From positions 124,001 to 188,000 of the forward strand of contig DYIY01000004.1 in the NCBI GenBank assembly GCA_020723405.1: a stretch of DNA of 64,000 nt, in the 5' to 3' direction. The notes under the pieces were generated by a model. The model did no database searches and had not been told where the DNA came from. It saw nothing but the letters and a program-made list of their open reading frames with translations. The stretch is from Thiobacillus denitrificans (lineage in GTDB: Bacteria; Pseudomonadota; Gammaproteobacteria; Burkholderiales; Thiobacillaceae). Positions 1-8,658 of this stretch are shown here, piece by piece. The translations under genes were made by a program, and so were the position numbers. Position 1 is the first letter of the stretch. Each line of letters starts with the position of its first letter.

Positions 1-121
1 TGAAGCTGCCTTCCACGCTGGCCAGGTAGGCCCGCAGGGGATAGGGCGGCACCTGTTCCGTATCGCGGATGCGGTGGATCTCCGGCAGGCGTTCGTAGAG
101 GGGGACGCGGGGCAGGCTCAT
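1..121 (-). CDS. Tail protein I-like eCIS baseplate protein (5' part only)
   Basis: Only the first 40 codons lie in the window; the gene continues past the left edge. The start is the ATG at 121, which overlaps the stop of the preceding large baseplate gene in an ATGA arrangement, so the two are translationally coupled. The N-terminus reads MSLPRVPLYERLPEIHRIRD, which resembles the N-terminus of the phage tail protein I-like proteins that follow the two J-type baseplate genes in eCIS loci. In those systems this protein is thought to connect the baseplate to fibres or to the outer rim. Family assignment rests on position and about 40 residues, so it is tentative. Confidence 0.6.
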   Translation of the reverse strand, partial: MSLPRVPLYERLPEIHRIRDTEQVPPYPLRAYLASVEGSF

Positions 122-2823
122 GGACAGGCTCCGGCGGGGGTGGCCACGGACACCAGGGTCAGGTGGGGCGGGGCCAGTTGCAGCATTTCCTGGGACGCCG
201 GGCTCAGCACTGCCGCCAGGGAGCGGGGCATGGCGGGCAGGGCCAGATTGGCGGGATCGTCGTCTTCCGGCAGGTTGGCGTCGTTGGGCGCGAACATGCC
301 CAGGGCCGTGGCCCGGCACCAGAGGACGCCCGGCACCGCCTGGACGCTGCCCTGGATGCGGCTGGCGTATTCCTTCTGCCCCAGGCGGCGCCGGCCCAGG
401 CCGAACAGGCCCGTGTACCGGCTGGCCTCGTCACCGGCCAGGCCCAGGGCGCCGCGGATGGCGGCTTCCAGATCGGCTGTGGCCAGGGCCGGGTTGCCGG
501 CGTAGTCCAGGTCCAGCCACAGGTAGCGCAGGAAGGCCTGCTCCACGGTGACCGGGAAGCGATTGGGGCCCCGGCAGCGCTGCCAGTCCTGGAGGGTGGC
601 CCGCACCGTCTCGAACTCCGTTTCCCGGCCGGCGGCCATGAGCACCCGCAGGCTCAGGCCGGGCACGCCGCCGTTCATGGCCCAGGCAGCGCTGGCCGTC
701 ACCACGCCGGGGATGGCCAGGGTTTCGCTTTCGTAATCGGCCAGGCTCACCAGCCGACCCAGGCCCTGGACCTTGCCCGGAGCGGCCCGGCGGGCCTTGT
801 CCTGGACTTCCGGTTCGGCCCCGCCGCTCACCACCCCGGGCAGGGCCACCTTGTCCAGACCCTCCACCTTGCTGCCGGCCGACGGGCTGGCCCCGGCCTT
901 GAGGGGGCCGAAGGCGCCGCTGCCGGTGCGCCAGGCGGCGCTCACGTTCTTGATGCCCGAGGGCAGGCGGGCCCCCGTCTCCCCGTCGCCGAACTGCACG
1001 TAGCTGTTGCCCTCCGGGTCTTCCCGGACGATGTAGACCCGGGCATCCGGGGACTGGCCGAAGAAGCTGTCCACCCGGTCCCACAAGCGGCCGCCCACCC
1101 GCACCTCCAGTTCCGGCGCCTGGGGCGGCGTGGCCCCGGCGGACAGGAGCCAGGTCAGGGGCCCCTTGGGCAGCTTGAAGGTCTGGAAACGCAGGCGGGC
1201 GTCGCCGTTGCCCAGCACGGTCTCGGCTTCGGCCTTGCCCTGGGTGGCGTCGGCCAGGTTGCCGTAGACGGTGACGGTGGGCGCTGCCTCGTCGAAATCC
1301 GCCCGGGTGAAGGGGGCCGGCGGAGCGTCGAAGGACAGGGACCACATCCTCGGCTCATGGGCCCCCACGGCCATGACGAAGCCCGTGGCCGAGTTGGTGC
1401 AGGTCAGCTCCGCCCGGCGGCCTTGCTCGTCCACCAGGATGAGGCGCCGGCCGGCCAGGGTGCGGACTTCGCCCTGGGTGCCGAAGAAGCGCAGGGCCTG
1501 GTTGCCGTCGCTGAACGCGGCGCCGTAGGCGGGATCGTGGGCCTGGGGGACCAGGCCCAGGGCCGGGCTGGTCACTTCGTGGATCAGGTAGTCCCGCACG
1601 TCGGCCTGGGCATCGTCCAGGTCCGGGTTGCCCATGAGGGCCGTGTCCAGGGTGAGCAGGGTGGATGAACCGGTGAGACTGCCGAAGCCCAGGCTGGTAG
1701 TGCGCAGGCCCACCAGGGTCTTGTATTCCACCAGGTCCCGGGCCGTGGTGCCCGCCCCCGTGTCCACCCGGGTCTGGACCAACAGCCCGGCATTGACCGG
1801 CAGGTCGTTCACCTGCTGGTCCAGGGGCAGGGTCCGTCCGGACAGATCCAGGCTGCAATCGGTCATGGAACACACATGGTCGGTGCCCAGGTGCCGGCGG
1901 AAGCGGGTGTCCGCGACGGTACTGCCGGTGATGGTGCCCGACGCGTCGGTGTCCGGTGTGGTTTGGGTCAAGGGCGCGTTATGGCCGAAATGCCGGAAGC
2001 TGCGCCCCAGCCGGTAGGCGGTGGCGGGCTTGGCCCAGCTTTGCCGCAAGGGGGCCTCCAGGTCCACCAGGGTGCGGTCCAGGATCAGCCGGACGGCCTT
2101 CACCTTGACGATCTGGGGGGTCTTCTGGGCGGGGGACAGGGCGCTGCCCGTGTGGGTCCAGGCCGGCTCCGGGGGCAAGAGCATGAGCCGGTCCCCGGCC
2201 TTGAGCTTCAGGGGCGCCAGCGCATCGGGGCCGGTCACGCCGGCCACGGTGGCAATCTCCAGGGTCGTGGCGCCCGCCGCGAGACTGCCGGCATAGCCCC
2301 GGGCCCGGTAGAGGTTGAAGCGGGACAGGTGGGGGTGGGCGGTGAGTTCGTCCCGGGTCAGGAAATCCGCCGGCTTGTCCTGTTCCTCCAGGTCGGCCTT
2401 CACCGGGAAACCGGCGGGAAGGGTGACCGGGGCCTTGCCCTTCACCTGGAAGGCAAAGGTGGCCAGCCCGCCGATGCCCGGCGCCAGCCGGTAGCCGGTG
2501 AGGCGCACCAGTTCGGCGATGCTCTCCCGCCAGGCGGCGGTGCGCAGGAAGGCCTCGTTGGCGTAGCGCTCCTGGTAGAAGCTGAGGATGTCCCCCAGGA
2601 TGGCCGCCCCCTCGACCAGGGCGATGGCCGGATCGTCGGGATGGCGATGGGTGAAGGCGGACAGTTCCGGGGCCCGGTCGATGTCCCGCAACATGGCTTC
2701 CAGGAACTCCGGATAGGCGCCGATGCGGTAGCCGATGTGGGGCAGGGCCGGCCGGTTGAAGGGCCGGCGGGGGAAGACGAAGCCGTCGGTGTAGAAGGGG
2801 TTGCAGTCATCGGCCATGGTCAT
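118..2823 (-). CDS. Putative eCIS baseplate assembly protein (J-type, second copy)
   Basis: A 901-aa protein of the putative baseplate assembly (baseplate J-like) group, related in position to Afp/Pvc11-12 wedge proteins. The N-terminal 100 residues hold a conserved helical stretch (DPAIALVEGAAILGDILSFY, then YANEAFLRTA). The C-terminal third carries the J-type signature VSLADYESETLAIPGVV around residue 680. Wedge proteins of this kind surround the spike hub and trigger sheath contraction. The start at 2823 gives MTMADD; a second ATG lies two codons downstream. It follows the first J-type gene after a 310-bp repeat-filled gap and overlaps the next gene by 4 nt. The family is clear; its exact wedge position is inferred. 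Confidence 0.85.
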   Translation of the reverse strand: MTMADDCNPFYTDGFVFPRRPFNRPALPHIGYRIGAYPEFLEAMLRDIDRAPELSAFTHRHPDDPAIALVEGAAILGDILSFYQERYANEAFLRTAAWRESIAELVRLTGYRLAPGIGGLATFAFQVKGKAPVTLPAGFPVKADLEEQDKPADFLTRDELTAHPHLSRFNLYRARGYAGSLAAGATTLEIATVAGVTGPDALAPLKLKAGDRLMLLPPEPAWTHTGSALSPAQKTPQIVKVKAVRLILDRTLVDLEAPLRQSWAKPATAYRLGRSFRHFGHNAPLTQTTPDTDASGTITGSTVADTRFRRHLGTDHVCSMTDCSLDLSGRTLPLDQQVNDLPVNAGLLVQTRVDTGAGTTARDLVEYKTLVGLRTTSLGFGSLTGSSTLLTLDTALMGNPDLDDAQADVRDYLIHEVTSPALGLVPQAHDPAYGAAFSDGNQALRFFGTQGEVRTLAGRRLILVDEQGRRAELTCTNSATGFVMAVGAHEPRMWSLSFDAPPAPFTRADFDEAAPTVTVYGNLADATQGKAEAETVLGNGDARLRFQTFKLPKGPLTWLLSAGATPPQAPELEVRVGGRLWDRVDSFFGQSPDARVYIVREDPEGNSYVQFGDGETGARLPSGIKNVSAAWRTGSGAFGPLKAGASPSAGSKVEGLDKVALPGVVSGGAEPEVQDKARRAAPGKVQGLGRLVSLADYESETLAIPGVVTASAAWAMNGGVPGLSLRVLMAAGRETEFETVRATLQDWQRCRGPNRFPVTVEQAFLRYLWLDLDYAGNPALATADLEAAIRGALGLAGDEASRYTGLFGLGRRRLGQKEYASRIQGSVQAVPGVLWCRATALGMFAPNDANLPEDDDPANLALPAMPRSLAAVLSPASQEMLQLAPPHLTLVSVATPAGACP

Positions 2824-3133
2824 GCCTCAGGAAGGTGAGGGCGGAGTGGACGGCGCGCTGCTTGGCTTCCCCCTTTGGAGAGGGGGGGCCGGGGGATTGG
2901 AACCCGCTCTGCCTGGGCTACCGTCGCTAAATCCCCCCTGCCCCCCTTTACGAAAGGGGGGAACAGCGTCGCGATGCCGAAGACCTGGGCTTCCCGCCAA
3001 CCAACTCCCCCCTTTGAAAAAGGGGGGTGGGGGGGGATTTGATCCCGCTCCGTCATGATCACCGCCGCTAAATCCCCCCTGCCCCCCTTTAGCAAAGAGG
3101 GGAACACCATTCCATGGCCCAGCGCCCCGTGCT
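2824..3133. repeat. Gene-free gap filled with C-rich inverted repeats, including one MITE-like element
   Basis: This 310-bp gap between two eCIS baseplate genes contains no credible gene. It holds four hairpin units of the form CCCCCTTT-(3-5 nt)-AAAGGGGG in alternating orientation, at about 2863-2897, 2929-2963, 3005-3040 and 3070-3105. Units two and three form a composite of 112 bp (2929-3040) with terminal inverted repeats AAATCCCCCC / GGGGGGATTT. Reading frames through the repeat give phrases such as PPFSKGGRGDL, a familiar spurious translation of such extragenic repeats. A related composite lies at 7024-7138. The units could act as mRNA hairpins inside the operon. Confidence 0.85.
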
Positions 3134-5674
3134 TCATTGCCGCCCTCCCCCCAGGTTGAAGGTGATGTAGCCCTGTTCCCGATGGTCCGGGTCGCTCTTC
3201 ACCAGGAAGATTTCGTCGAAGGCGGCTTCCAGCATGTCGGGGGCGGCCACGGCGGGGGGCGGCAGGTTGAAGCGGCGCATGCGGATTTCCACGGCGTGGT
3301 CCACGCCGGCCACCTGGGCCAGGCGGCCTTCGATCTGGCTGCGGTGCAGGGCCTGGCCGAAGGTCCAGGCGTCCGGGTGGAAGAAGCCCATCCCGCCGTC
3401 CCCGGTCCAGCCGGCGGAGAAGGCCTGCTCCAGTTCCCAGCGCACGTCTTCCACCCAGAAATCCGGGTGCAGGCAGAGGTCCACTTCGATGGCCAGGGGC
3501 ACGAAGCGGGGGGGGCGGATCTCCAGGTCTTCGCCGATGAGGCGCACGGCTTCCAGATGTTCGGCGGCGGCCAGGGCCAGGTCCGGGTCCAGCAGATCGG
3601 TGCCGGCCGGGTCCAGGGCGATGCGCACGGTGCGCCAACTGCCGGTCCAGGCATAGCGGGCCACGGCCCGGGCCACGCCGGGGACTTCCATGGCCCGCTT
3701 TTCGTAGTCGGCCAGGGTGACGGCGCGCAACTGGCGGGCCCGGAAGGCTTCCGGGGCGTGGCGCACCACCTTTTCCACCGGCTCCGGGTCCCGGCCGTCG
3801 CTCACGTCGAAGGGGTTCCACACGGCCACGACGGCGTCCACCAGGGGCCCGGACAGGGGCAGGAAGTCCACCACCGAATTGGCCCCCACGTTGCCCGTGG
3901 CGCCGCCCCCCACCTGGTAGCGGCAGTGGACGATGGCGCCCGGGGGGATGGACCGGCCGTTGACCCCGTTGCCGAAGCGCAGCCGGCTGCGGCTTCGCTC
4001 GTCGGTTTCCACGGCGAAGTGGTCGCCGTTCTCGGCGGTGTCGTCGCTGTGCACCAGGCTGATGACCTCGTCCCAGCTTTCCTCGGCGCCCCCCGGGGGC
4101 TCCACGCTGACCGTCAGGGTGGATCGGGGCGGCACCTCGCCGCCCGCCGGGGTGGGCAGGTAGGCCAGGGGGCTGTCGGGCAGCTCGCACAACACGCCCC
4201 GTTCCTCGCCGTAGAGGGACCAGCGCCGGAACCAGGCGTGGCGTTCGGTGTCGCTGCCGGCGGGCAGCGGGCTGCCCGGTTCGTGGAAGTGGGTGCTCAC
4301 CGGCAAGCCCTGGTGGACCTGGAGCAGGTTGCCGTGGAAGGCGGAGACATTGGCCACGCTGCCCAGCACGGGACAGACGGTTTCAAACGCGTAGTCCTGG
4401 CGCAGGGCGTCCTCGGCCCGCCAGTTCACCCGGACCAGCCAGGTGTTGTCGAGGGGATCGAAGAGGGTGCGGGCCGCCAGGTCGCCGGCCGCCAGGCTGT
4501 CGCCGCTCACCAGCCGCAGCAACTGCCGTTTGCGCGGGTTGCGGCCGGGCAACTGGCCGGTGAGGGGGTTGAGCTTTTCCTCGATGAGCAGGCGGGCCAG
4601 GGTGCCGTCCCGGACCCAGTCACGCAGTTGTTCCGCTTCCGCCTGGCCGGCGCCGAACTGGTCGCTCACCAGGTCGGCCTGGGTGGCACCGGCCGCCAGG
4701 CCCGGTTGAGCGCCGCTCCAGGTGTGCAGCCGCAGGCTGTTGAGCAGGGGGTCCAGCAGGGTCCGTCGGGCCGGGTCCAGGTCGGTTTCCCGGGTGGCGA
4801 ACCACAGCCGTTCCGCTCCTTCGGCCCGGCCCCCGGCCCAGGCCAGCAGTTCCTCGTCCAGACTGAAGCTCGGCGCCACCGGGTCCAGTTCCAGGGCCAG
4901 CCAGGTGCTGGACTGGTTGCCCTGGTGCAGGTGGTAGTCCACCAGCCGGGCATGGCGGGCCAGGGACACCCGCTGCCGGCAGGTGGCCAGCCAGGCTTCG
5001 TTCATGACCCGGTCCTGGAAATCCGACAGTTCGTCGGCGGCGGCGGCGAACAGGTCCAGGAGGGTCTGGTCCAGGTCCGCCTCGCTGCTCACCTGCCAGC
5101 CCGGCACCCGTTCCATCATGGCGTTGATGAGGGTGTGGCGGAAACTGTCGTAGTCCTTGGCCAGGTAGTCGATGGCCGGGGCGGGCAGGCGCGGCCGGCC
5201 CGGGTTGGCCGGCGGGGCGCAATGGCCGGTGAAGCAGCCGGGGCGGAACTTGAAGGGCAGTTCGGCGAAGAAGGGGTCGATGAACGCCGGGTCGAAGACC
5301 AGTTCCACCCGGTAGGTGGAGTAGTCGCCGATGGGTTCCACCGTCAGCACCAGGCTGATGGGGTCGCCGTTGCCGTCGTTCTGGCCGGCGGCCACCGCCG
5401 TACACCTGACCTGGCCCGCCCCCGGCCCGGCCCGCAGGCGCTGGCCGCCCTTGACGACGAAGGTGCTGCCCGCCGCCGCCTCGCTGGCGCCGGCCTGGAG
5501 CAGGATGGCGTCCACGTGCAGGGCGTTGATGAAGAACACTTCCAGCAGGGCCTGGCTGCCGGACAGTTCCACCAGGCCCAGGCGCAGACCGTTGCGGCCG
5601 GCGGCCAGCAGGTCGTTGGCCCGCTCGTCCCGGGCGTCGGGGTTCTGCAAGGGGGGAACGATGGGAATCTGCAT
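3134..5674 (-). CDS. Putative eCIS baseplate assembly protein (J-type, first copy)
   Basis: An 846-aa large baseplate wedge protein. After an N-terminal domain of about 170 residues comes a motif typical of eCIS baseplate assembly proteins (AIDYLAKDYDSFRHTLINAM), followed by a helical region with DLDQTLLDLFAAAADELSDF. Near residue 660 is the baseplate-J signature VTLADYEKRAMEVPGVARA. The end reads GYITFNLGGGRQ. Together with the 901-aa paralogue downstream it would form the inner and outer wedge, by analogy with Afp11/Afp12 and T4 gp6/gp7. The gene starts 12 nt after the gp25-like gene. It is intact, and the family call is secure. Which of the two large proteins is the gp6 equivalent cannot be told from sequence alone. 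Confidence 0.85.
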   Translation of the reverse strand: MQIPIVPPLQNPDARDERANDLLAAGRNGLRLGLVELSGSQALLEVFFINALHVDAILLQAGASEAAAGSTFVVKGGQRLRAGPGAGQVRCTAVAAGQNDGNGDPISLVLTVEPIGDYSTYRVELVFDPAFIDPFFAELPFKFRPGCFTGHCAPPANPGRPRLPAPAIDYLAKDYDSFRHTLINAMMERVPGWQVSSEADLDQTLLDLFAAAADELSDFQDRVMNEAWLATCRQRVSLARHARLVDYHLHQGNQSSTWLALELDPVAPSFSLDEELLAWAGGRAEGAERLWFATRETDLDPARRTLLDPLLNSLRLHTWSGAQPGLAAGATQADLVSDQFGAGQAEAEQLRDWVRDGTLARLLIEEKLNPLTGQLPGRNPRKRQLLRLVSGDSLAAGDLAARTLFDPLDNTWLVRVNWRAEDALRQDYAFETVCPVLGSVANVSAFHGNLLQVHQGLPVSTHFHEPGSPLPAGSDTERHAWFRRWSLYGEERGVLCELPDSPLAYLPTPAGGEVPPRSTLTVSVEPPGGAEESWDEVISLVHSDDTAENGDHFAVETDERSRSRLRFGNGVNGRSIPPGAIVHCRYQVGGGATGNVGANSVVDFLPLSGPLVDAVVAVWNPFDVSDGRDPEPVEKVVRHAPEAFRARQLRAVTLADYEKRAMEVPGVARAVARYAWTGSWRTVRIALDPAGTDLLDPDLALAAAEHLEAVRLIGEDLEIRPPRFVPLAIEVDLCLHPDFWVEDVRWELEQAFSAGWTGDGGMGFFHPDAWTFGQALHRSQIEGRLAQVAGVDHAVEIRMRRFNLPPPAVAAPDMLEAAFDEIFLVKSDPDHREQGYITFNLGGGRQ

Positions 5675-5686
5675 GGCCTGCCCCCC

Positions 5687-6067
5687 TCAGTTGCCGGTCC
5701 GCTGGAAGCGCACCACCCGGGAATCCGGGCTGCCGGCGGGGCGGTATTTCACGGTCACTTCGACGAGGGCGCCGCTGAATTCCACTTCCAGACCCTCCAG
5801 GGTCAGGCGATGGCCCAGCCAGCGGGACAGGGCCTGGGTGATGCGCGCCTTGACCACGCCGCGCAGCACATCGGAGGCGGGCTCAAACACCAGTTTGCGC
5901 ACGCCGCCGCCGAACTCCGGCAGGAACAGCCGTTCGCCGGGGCTGGTGAGCAGCAGTTGCAGCAGTTCGTCGCGCACGTGCTCGGCGTCGGACGGCGGGG
6001 TGGCGCTGCGGCCATCGGCGCCGATCCGGAAGGGGAAGGCCAGGTGGCGGCCGGTGGACAGGGCCAT
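5687..6067 (-). CDS. GPW/gp25-like baseplate wedge protein
   Basis: A 126-aa protein of the gp25/GPW family, the small wedge component that joins sheath to baseplate in T4, T6SS (TssE) and eCIS. Seen: an N-terminal HLAFPFRIG strand, then a helix (EHVRDELLQLLLTSPGERLF) leading into the conserved PGERLFLPEFGGGVRKLVFEP, which matches the family core with the EFG-like turn. The C-terminal half is beta-rich. I chose the ATG at 6067 (MALSTG), which lies 2 nt after the stop of the PAAR-like gene; an upstream extension would overlap that gene entirely. Operon spacing is tight on both sides. Confidence 0.9.
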   Translation of the reverse strand: MALSTGRHLAFPFRIGADGRSATPPSDAEHVRDELLQLLLTSPGERLFLPEFGGGVRKLVFEPASDVLRGVVKARITQALSRWLGHRLTLEGLEVEFSGALVEVTVKYRPAGSPDSRVVRFQRTGN

Positions 6068-6069
6068 GG

Positions 6070-6420
6070 TCAGCTTCCTTTCACGACCTGCTGGACCTGC
6101 ACCACGCTGGGCGGGCCCTGGGGGATCTGCTCGGCGCTCAGGCACAGGCCCACGCTGGATTGCAACAACACCGGCACGCCCCCCACCTTGGTCTGACTGG
6201 CCCCCACCAGCCACTGGACGGTGGTGCAGGGCTGGGGCTTGGTGCCGGTGCCGATGGGAATCTGGAAGGGACAGCCGCTCACCGAATGCCGGTCGGACAA
6301 CAGCAGGGCCGGGCTGCCCTGGATGTTGGCCTGGCTGTTGCTGGTGGACAGTTGCACCTGGCCGCCGTGGGGGCACATGAGGGTGCTGGCGGTGGTGAGG
6401 ATGTAGTCGGACATGGTCAT
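6070..6420 (-). CDS. PAAR-like spike-tip protein
   Basis: A 116-aa protein encoded directly after the gpV-like spike and before gp25, the usual place of the eCIS spike-tip protein (Pvc10-like, PAAR-like). It contains a CPHGG motif near residue 16, then repeated short strands and further cysteines (GCPF, QPC, GLCL). This pattern fits a metal-stabilised, sharpened beta-cone like the PAAR tips that cap VgrG trimers. The ATG at 6420 overlaps the spike gene stop (ATGA). A second in-frame ATG two codons later is possible. The role is inferred from position plus the Cys/Gly pattern; sequence identity to canonical PAAR repeats is low. Confidence 0.7.
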   Translation of the reverse strand: MTMSDYILTTASTLMCPHGGQVQLSTSNSQANIQGSPALLLSDRHSVSGCPFQIPIGTGTKPQPCTTVQWLVGASQTKVGGVPVLLQSSVGLCLSAEQIPQGPPSVVQVQQVVKGS

Positions 6421-6986
6421 CCCCCCACCTTGAAGGCGTCGTTCACCAGGCTGGCCCCGGCGGTGGTGACCTTGACCATGCCGTTGTTGAGATTGATCTC
6501 GGTGCTGCTGATCTTCAGCTCGCAACTGCCCATCTTCAGGGTGATGCCGTCGCCGTCCATGACGATTTCCGCGCCGCCGGGGTGGATGAGCTTCATCTCG
6601 TTGGCGTCCTCGTCGATGAGTACCTGGTGGCCGGCGGAGGTGCACAGCAGGCGGGCCTTCTCGCCGTCGGGGGTGGGCCGCTGGCCTTCGCTCCACCAGC
6701 AGCCGGTCCAGATGGGGTAGCTGATGTCGCCGCCTTCGAATTCGATCCACACCCCGTCCCCCACTTCCGGGAGCAGGGCCAGGCCGTGGCCGGCGCCGGC
6801 AAAGGGCAGCGCGGGCAGGGCCCAGGGGGAGTCCTGCTCGCCATAGACCGCCGGCACCGTGGCCTTGATGCGGCCCCGCTTGTCCGGGTCGGCCACGTCC
6901 CGCACCAGGCCCCGGTACTTGCCGAAATGGCGATCCCGCTGGGCTTCCGCCAGGCGATAGAGGAGGTCGTCGTTTTCACCGGACAT
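6417..6986 (-). CDS. gpV/VgrG-like baseplate spike protein
   Basis: A 189-aa central spike protein. Residues about 15-90 form a Gp5/VgrG-type OB-fold: YRGLVRDVADPDKRGRIKAT, then WALPALPFAGAGHGLALLPE and VGDGVWIEFEGGD. The C-terminal part has alternating short strands (DGDGITLKMGSCELKISSTE) as in the triple-stranded spike helix. It is much shorter than T6SS VgrG because the gp27-like hub is a separate gene (7229-8374), as is typical for eCIS. The ATG at 6986 (MSGEND) is preferred over a longer frame from 7010 because the extra residues are low-complexity and run into the repeat region. It overlaps the PAAR-like gene by 4 nt. Confidence 0.88.
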   Translation of the reverse strand: MSGENDDLLYRLAEAQRDRHFGKYRGLVRDVADPDKRGRIKATVPAVYGEQDSPWALPALPFAGAGHGLALLPEVGDGVWIEFEGGDISYPIWTGCWWSEGQRPTPDGEKARLLCTSAGHQVLIDEDANEMKLIHPGGAEIVMDGDGITLKMGSCELKISSTEINLNNGMVKVTTAGASLVNDAFKVGG

Positions 6987-7023
6987 GGCGGGGCTCGGGT
7001 GAGGTGGCAAGACGGACGGGATC

Positions 7024-7138
7024 GAATCCCCCCCGGCCCCCCTTTACAAAAGGGGGGGGAACTTCGGCGCTAGCGGGGATGTCTGGGCCTCCCACGCCCT
7101 GACTCCCCCCTTTCATAAAGGGGGGTTGGGGGGGATTC
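7024..7138. repeat. MITE-like composite C-rich inverted repeat (second copy)
   Basis: A 115-bp element in the 242-bp gap between the hub and spike genes. Its ends are inverted repeats, GAATCCCCCC and GGGGGGATTC, and inside each end is a hairpin CCCCCTTT-n-AAAGGGGG. The middle segment (TCTGGGCCTCCCACGCC before the right half) resembles the middle of the 2929-3040 element (ACCTGGGCTTCCCGCC). The remaining flanks (6987-7023 and 7139-7228) hold nothing recognisable. Confidence 0.8.
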
Positions 7139-7228
7139 ACGCTGGACGGCATTGCCCTGCATCGTTCCCCGCTCCCCCATGCCCAGAGGGAGAAAAGCCG
7201 GTCGATGGAAATCAGGGCATTCATGGCG

Positions 7229-8374
7229 TCACACCAACGAAAAGCTGGCCGAGAAGCCCAGGGACAACCCCCCTGCCCCACCGGCGGGATCCGGCGGCGT
7301 GGCGGTATCCGCCTGGGAGTCGCTGCGTGCCTCGATGTCCTGGGTGTACAGGGAGGGGGTGATGCGGTGGGTGACCTTGGTGAGCAGCCAGTCGCCGGAC
7401 AGGGGACTGTCGCCGGCCCGCAGGGTGATGCGCTGGTAGGGGCTGAGGACGGCGCTGTAGCAGCCGGGCACCACCTTGCCGCTCAGGCGGTAGGCGCCGG
7501 CGGACCGGGCGGCGCGGCCGGCGGCGTGGGCGGCGGCGGTGTCCGGGTGGTTTTCCTCGGGGGGCAGCAGGCGGGTGGCCTGGCGGTCCAGGGGCACGGC
7601 GGGGAAGTCTCGCAGCAGGGCGGCCTCCTGCTGGGCGGTGTCCTGGCTTTCCACCTGGCCGTCCCCGTCCCGCAAGGTGTGGGCCTGGGTGGATTGGGGA
7701 CCGGCCCCGTCCCGGGTGACCTGCACCTCGTCCAGGTTGCGCCCGCTGCCCATGAGGGTGAGGGGCGGCAGGAGGGGGGGCTCGGTCGGGTCCGGCAGGT
7801 AGCAGCCGATGCTGCTGCCGGGGGTGCTGCCGGGCAGCACGTAGGCGTGCCAGTGGCGGGCCCGGGCCAGGCTCGACAGGAAGGCCATGGGAGAGCCCCG
7901 GCGCACCAGGTTGCGGGGCGGGTCGTTGTCCGGGGGCTGGATGCGGTGGGGGGTTTCGGCCTGGGGCAGTTCGTCGAACAGTTCGGCGGCCAGGGCGGCT
8001 TCGCTGGCCTGCTCCCGCACGTCCACGGCTTCCACCCGGTCCAGGAGAAAACGGTCGTCCTGGACCACCAGGGTCAGGCTGCTGCGCCCGGGCCGGGCGT
8101 CCATGGCGGTGTCCACGCTGGCCACGCTGCCGTCGATGAGGGGGGTCACGCTGCCGTCCACCACCATCTCCACCCGGATGCGGGTGAAGGGTTCGTTGAA
8201 TTCGTCCTTGTCGTGCTTCCAGTGGCCGGCCTCGTCCAGACACAGGGCGAGGCGGATCCGGGCCTCCCAGGACACGTCCATCTCCTGTTCCACCACGATC
8301 TCCTCCACCCGGGCCAGTTCTTCCAGGGTGGCGGGCGCGCTGCCAAGCCAGAGGCGGAATCCGGTGTCGGCCAT
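7229..8374 (-). CDS. gpD-like (gp27-type) baseplate hub protein
   Basis: A 381-aa protein of the phage late-control D / gp27 hub group, the trimeric ring between tail tube and spike. Seen: a beta-rich N-terminus with EEIVVEQEMDVSWEARIRLA, a middle domain with WHAYVLPGSTPGSSIGCYLP, and a C-terminal strand region (YQRITLRAGDSPLSGDWLLT, then VTHRIT) that matches the end of the hub tube domain. The start ATG at 8374 shares one base with the stop of the LysM-like gene (TGATG). The last 35 residues are Gly/Ala-rich and probably flexible. Position before gpV is the standard eCIS order. Confidence 0.85.
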   Translation of the reverse strand: MADTGFRLWLGSAPATLEELARVEEIVVEQEMDVSWEARIRLALCLDEAGHWKHDKDEFNEPFTRIRVEMVVDGSVTPLIDGSVASVDTAMDARPGRSSLTLVVQDDRFLLDRVEAVDVREQASEAALAAELFDELPQAETPHRIQPPDNDPPRNLVRRGSPMAFLSSLARARHWHAYVLPGSTPGSSIGCYLPDPTEPPLLPPLTLMGSGRNLDEVQVTRDGAGPQSTQAHTLRDGDGQVESQDTAQQEAALLRDFPAVPLDRQATRLLPPEENHPDTAAAHAAGRAARSAGAYRLSGKVVPGCYSAVLSPYQRITLRAGDSPLSGDWLLTKVTHRITPSLYTQDIEARSDSQADTATPPDPAGGAGGLSLGFSASFSLV

Positions 8375-8646
8375 CAGGTCCTCGGCAGGGTCAGGGTGTC
8401 GCCCGGCACGGCCACCAGCTCCCGGGCATCCAGGGCGGTGTTGGCGTCGGCGATGTGCCAGAAACGGGTGCCGTCGGCATGGCTGGCCTGGGCCAGCACG
8501 TCCAGCCGGTCGTGGTCGGTGACGGCGTGGGGATCGCCGATGACGTAGGGCAGCCGGCGCAGTCGCAGGGCTTTCACCGGGCGGCCCTGGGCGTCCGTGG
8601 TGTCGTCCTGGGCCACCTGGGCATAGCGGGAAGTGTCGAGGAACAT
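8374..8646 (-). CDS. LysM/tail protein X-like adaptor
   Basis: A 90-aa protein between the Pvc7-like gene and the hub, in the place of the LysM-domain adaptor of eCIS (Pvc/Afp7-8 region) and of tail protein X in P2-like phages. The C-terminal half contains RLDVLAQASHADGTRFWHIA followed by ADANTALDARELVAVPGDTL, the usual helix-strand pattern of a LysM/gpX fold ending in a PGDTL turn. In eCIS this domain helps join the hub to the inner tube. Only one LysM unit is present, and there is no signal peptide. Confidence 0.75.
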   Translation of the reverse strand: MFLDTSRYAQVAQDDTTDAQGRPVKALRLRRLPYVIGDPHAVTDHDRLDVLAQASHADGTRFWHIADANTALDARELVAVPGDTLTLPRT

Positions 8647-8658
8647 GGCGGGGCGTCC

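Noticed and set aside
2863-3105. CRISPR array
   Set aside because: The repeats alternate in orientation, differ in length and have no regular unique spacers; no cas genes are present.
2820-4190. 456-aa minus-strand frame ending in PPFSKGG-type repeats
   Set aside because: It reads through the C-rich repeat elements and the wrong frame of the baseplate gene; these phrases are known spurious translations of such repeats.
3137-6196. 1019-aa open frame on the plus strand through the baseplate genes
   Set aside because: It is the antisense shadow of GC-rich coding DNA, lacks family motifs, and conflicts with three well-supported minus-strand genes.
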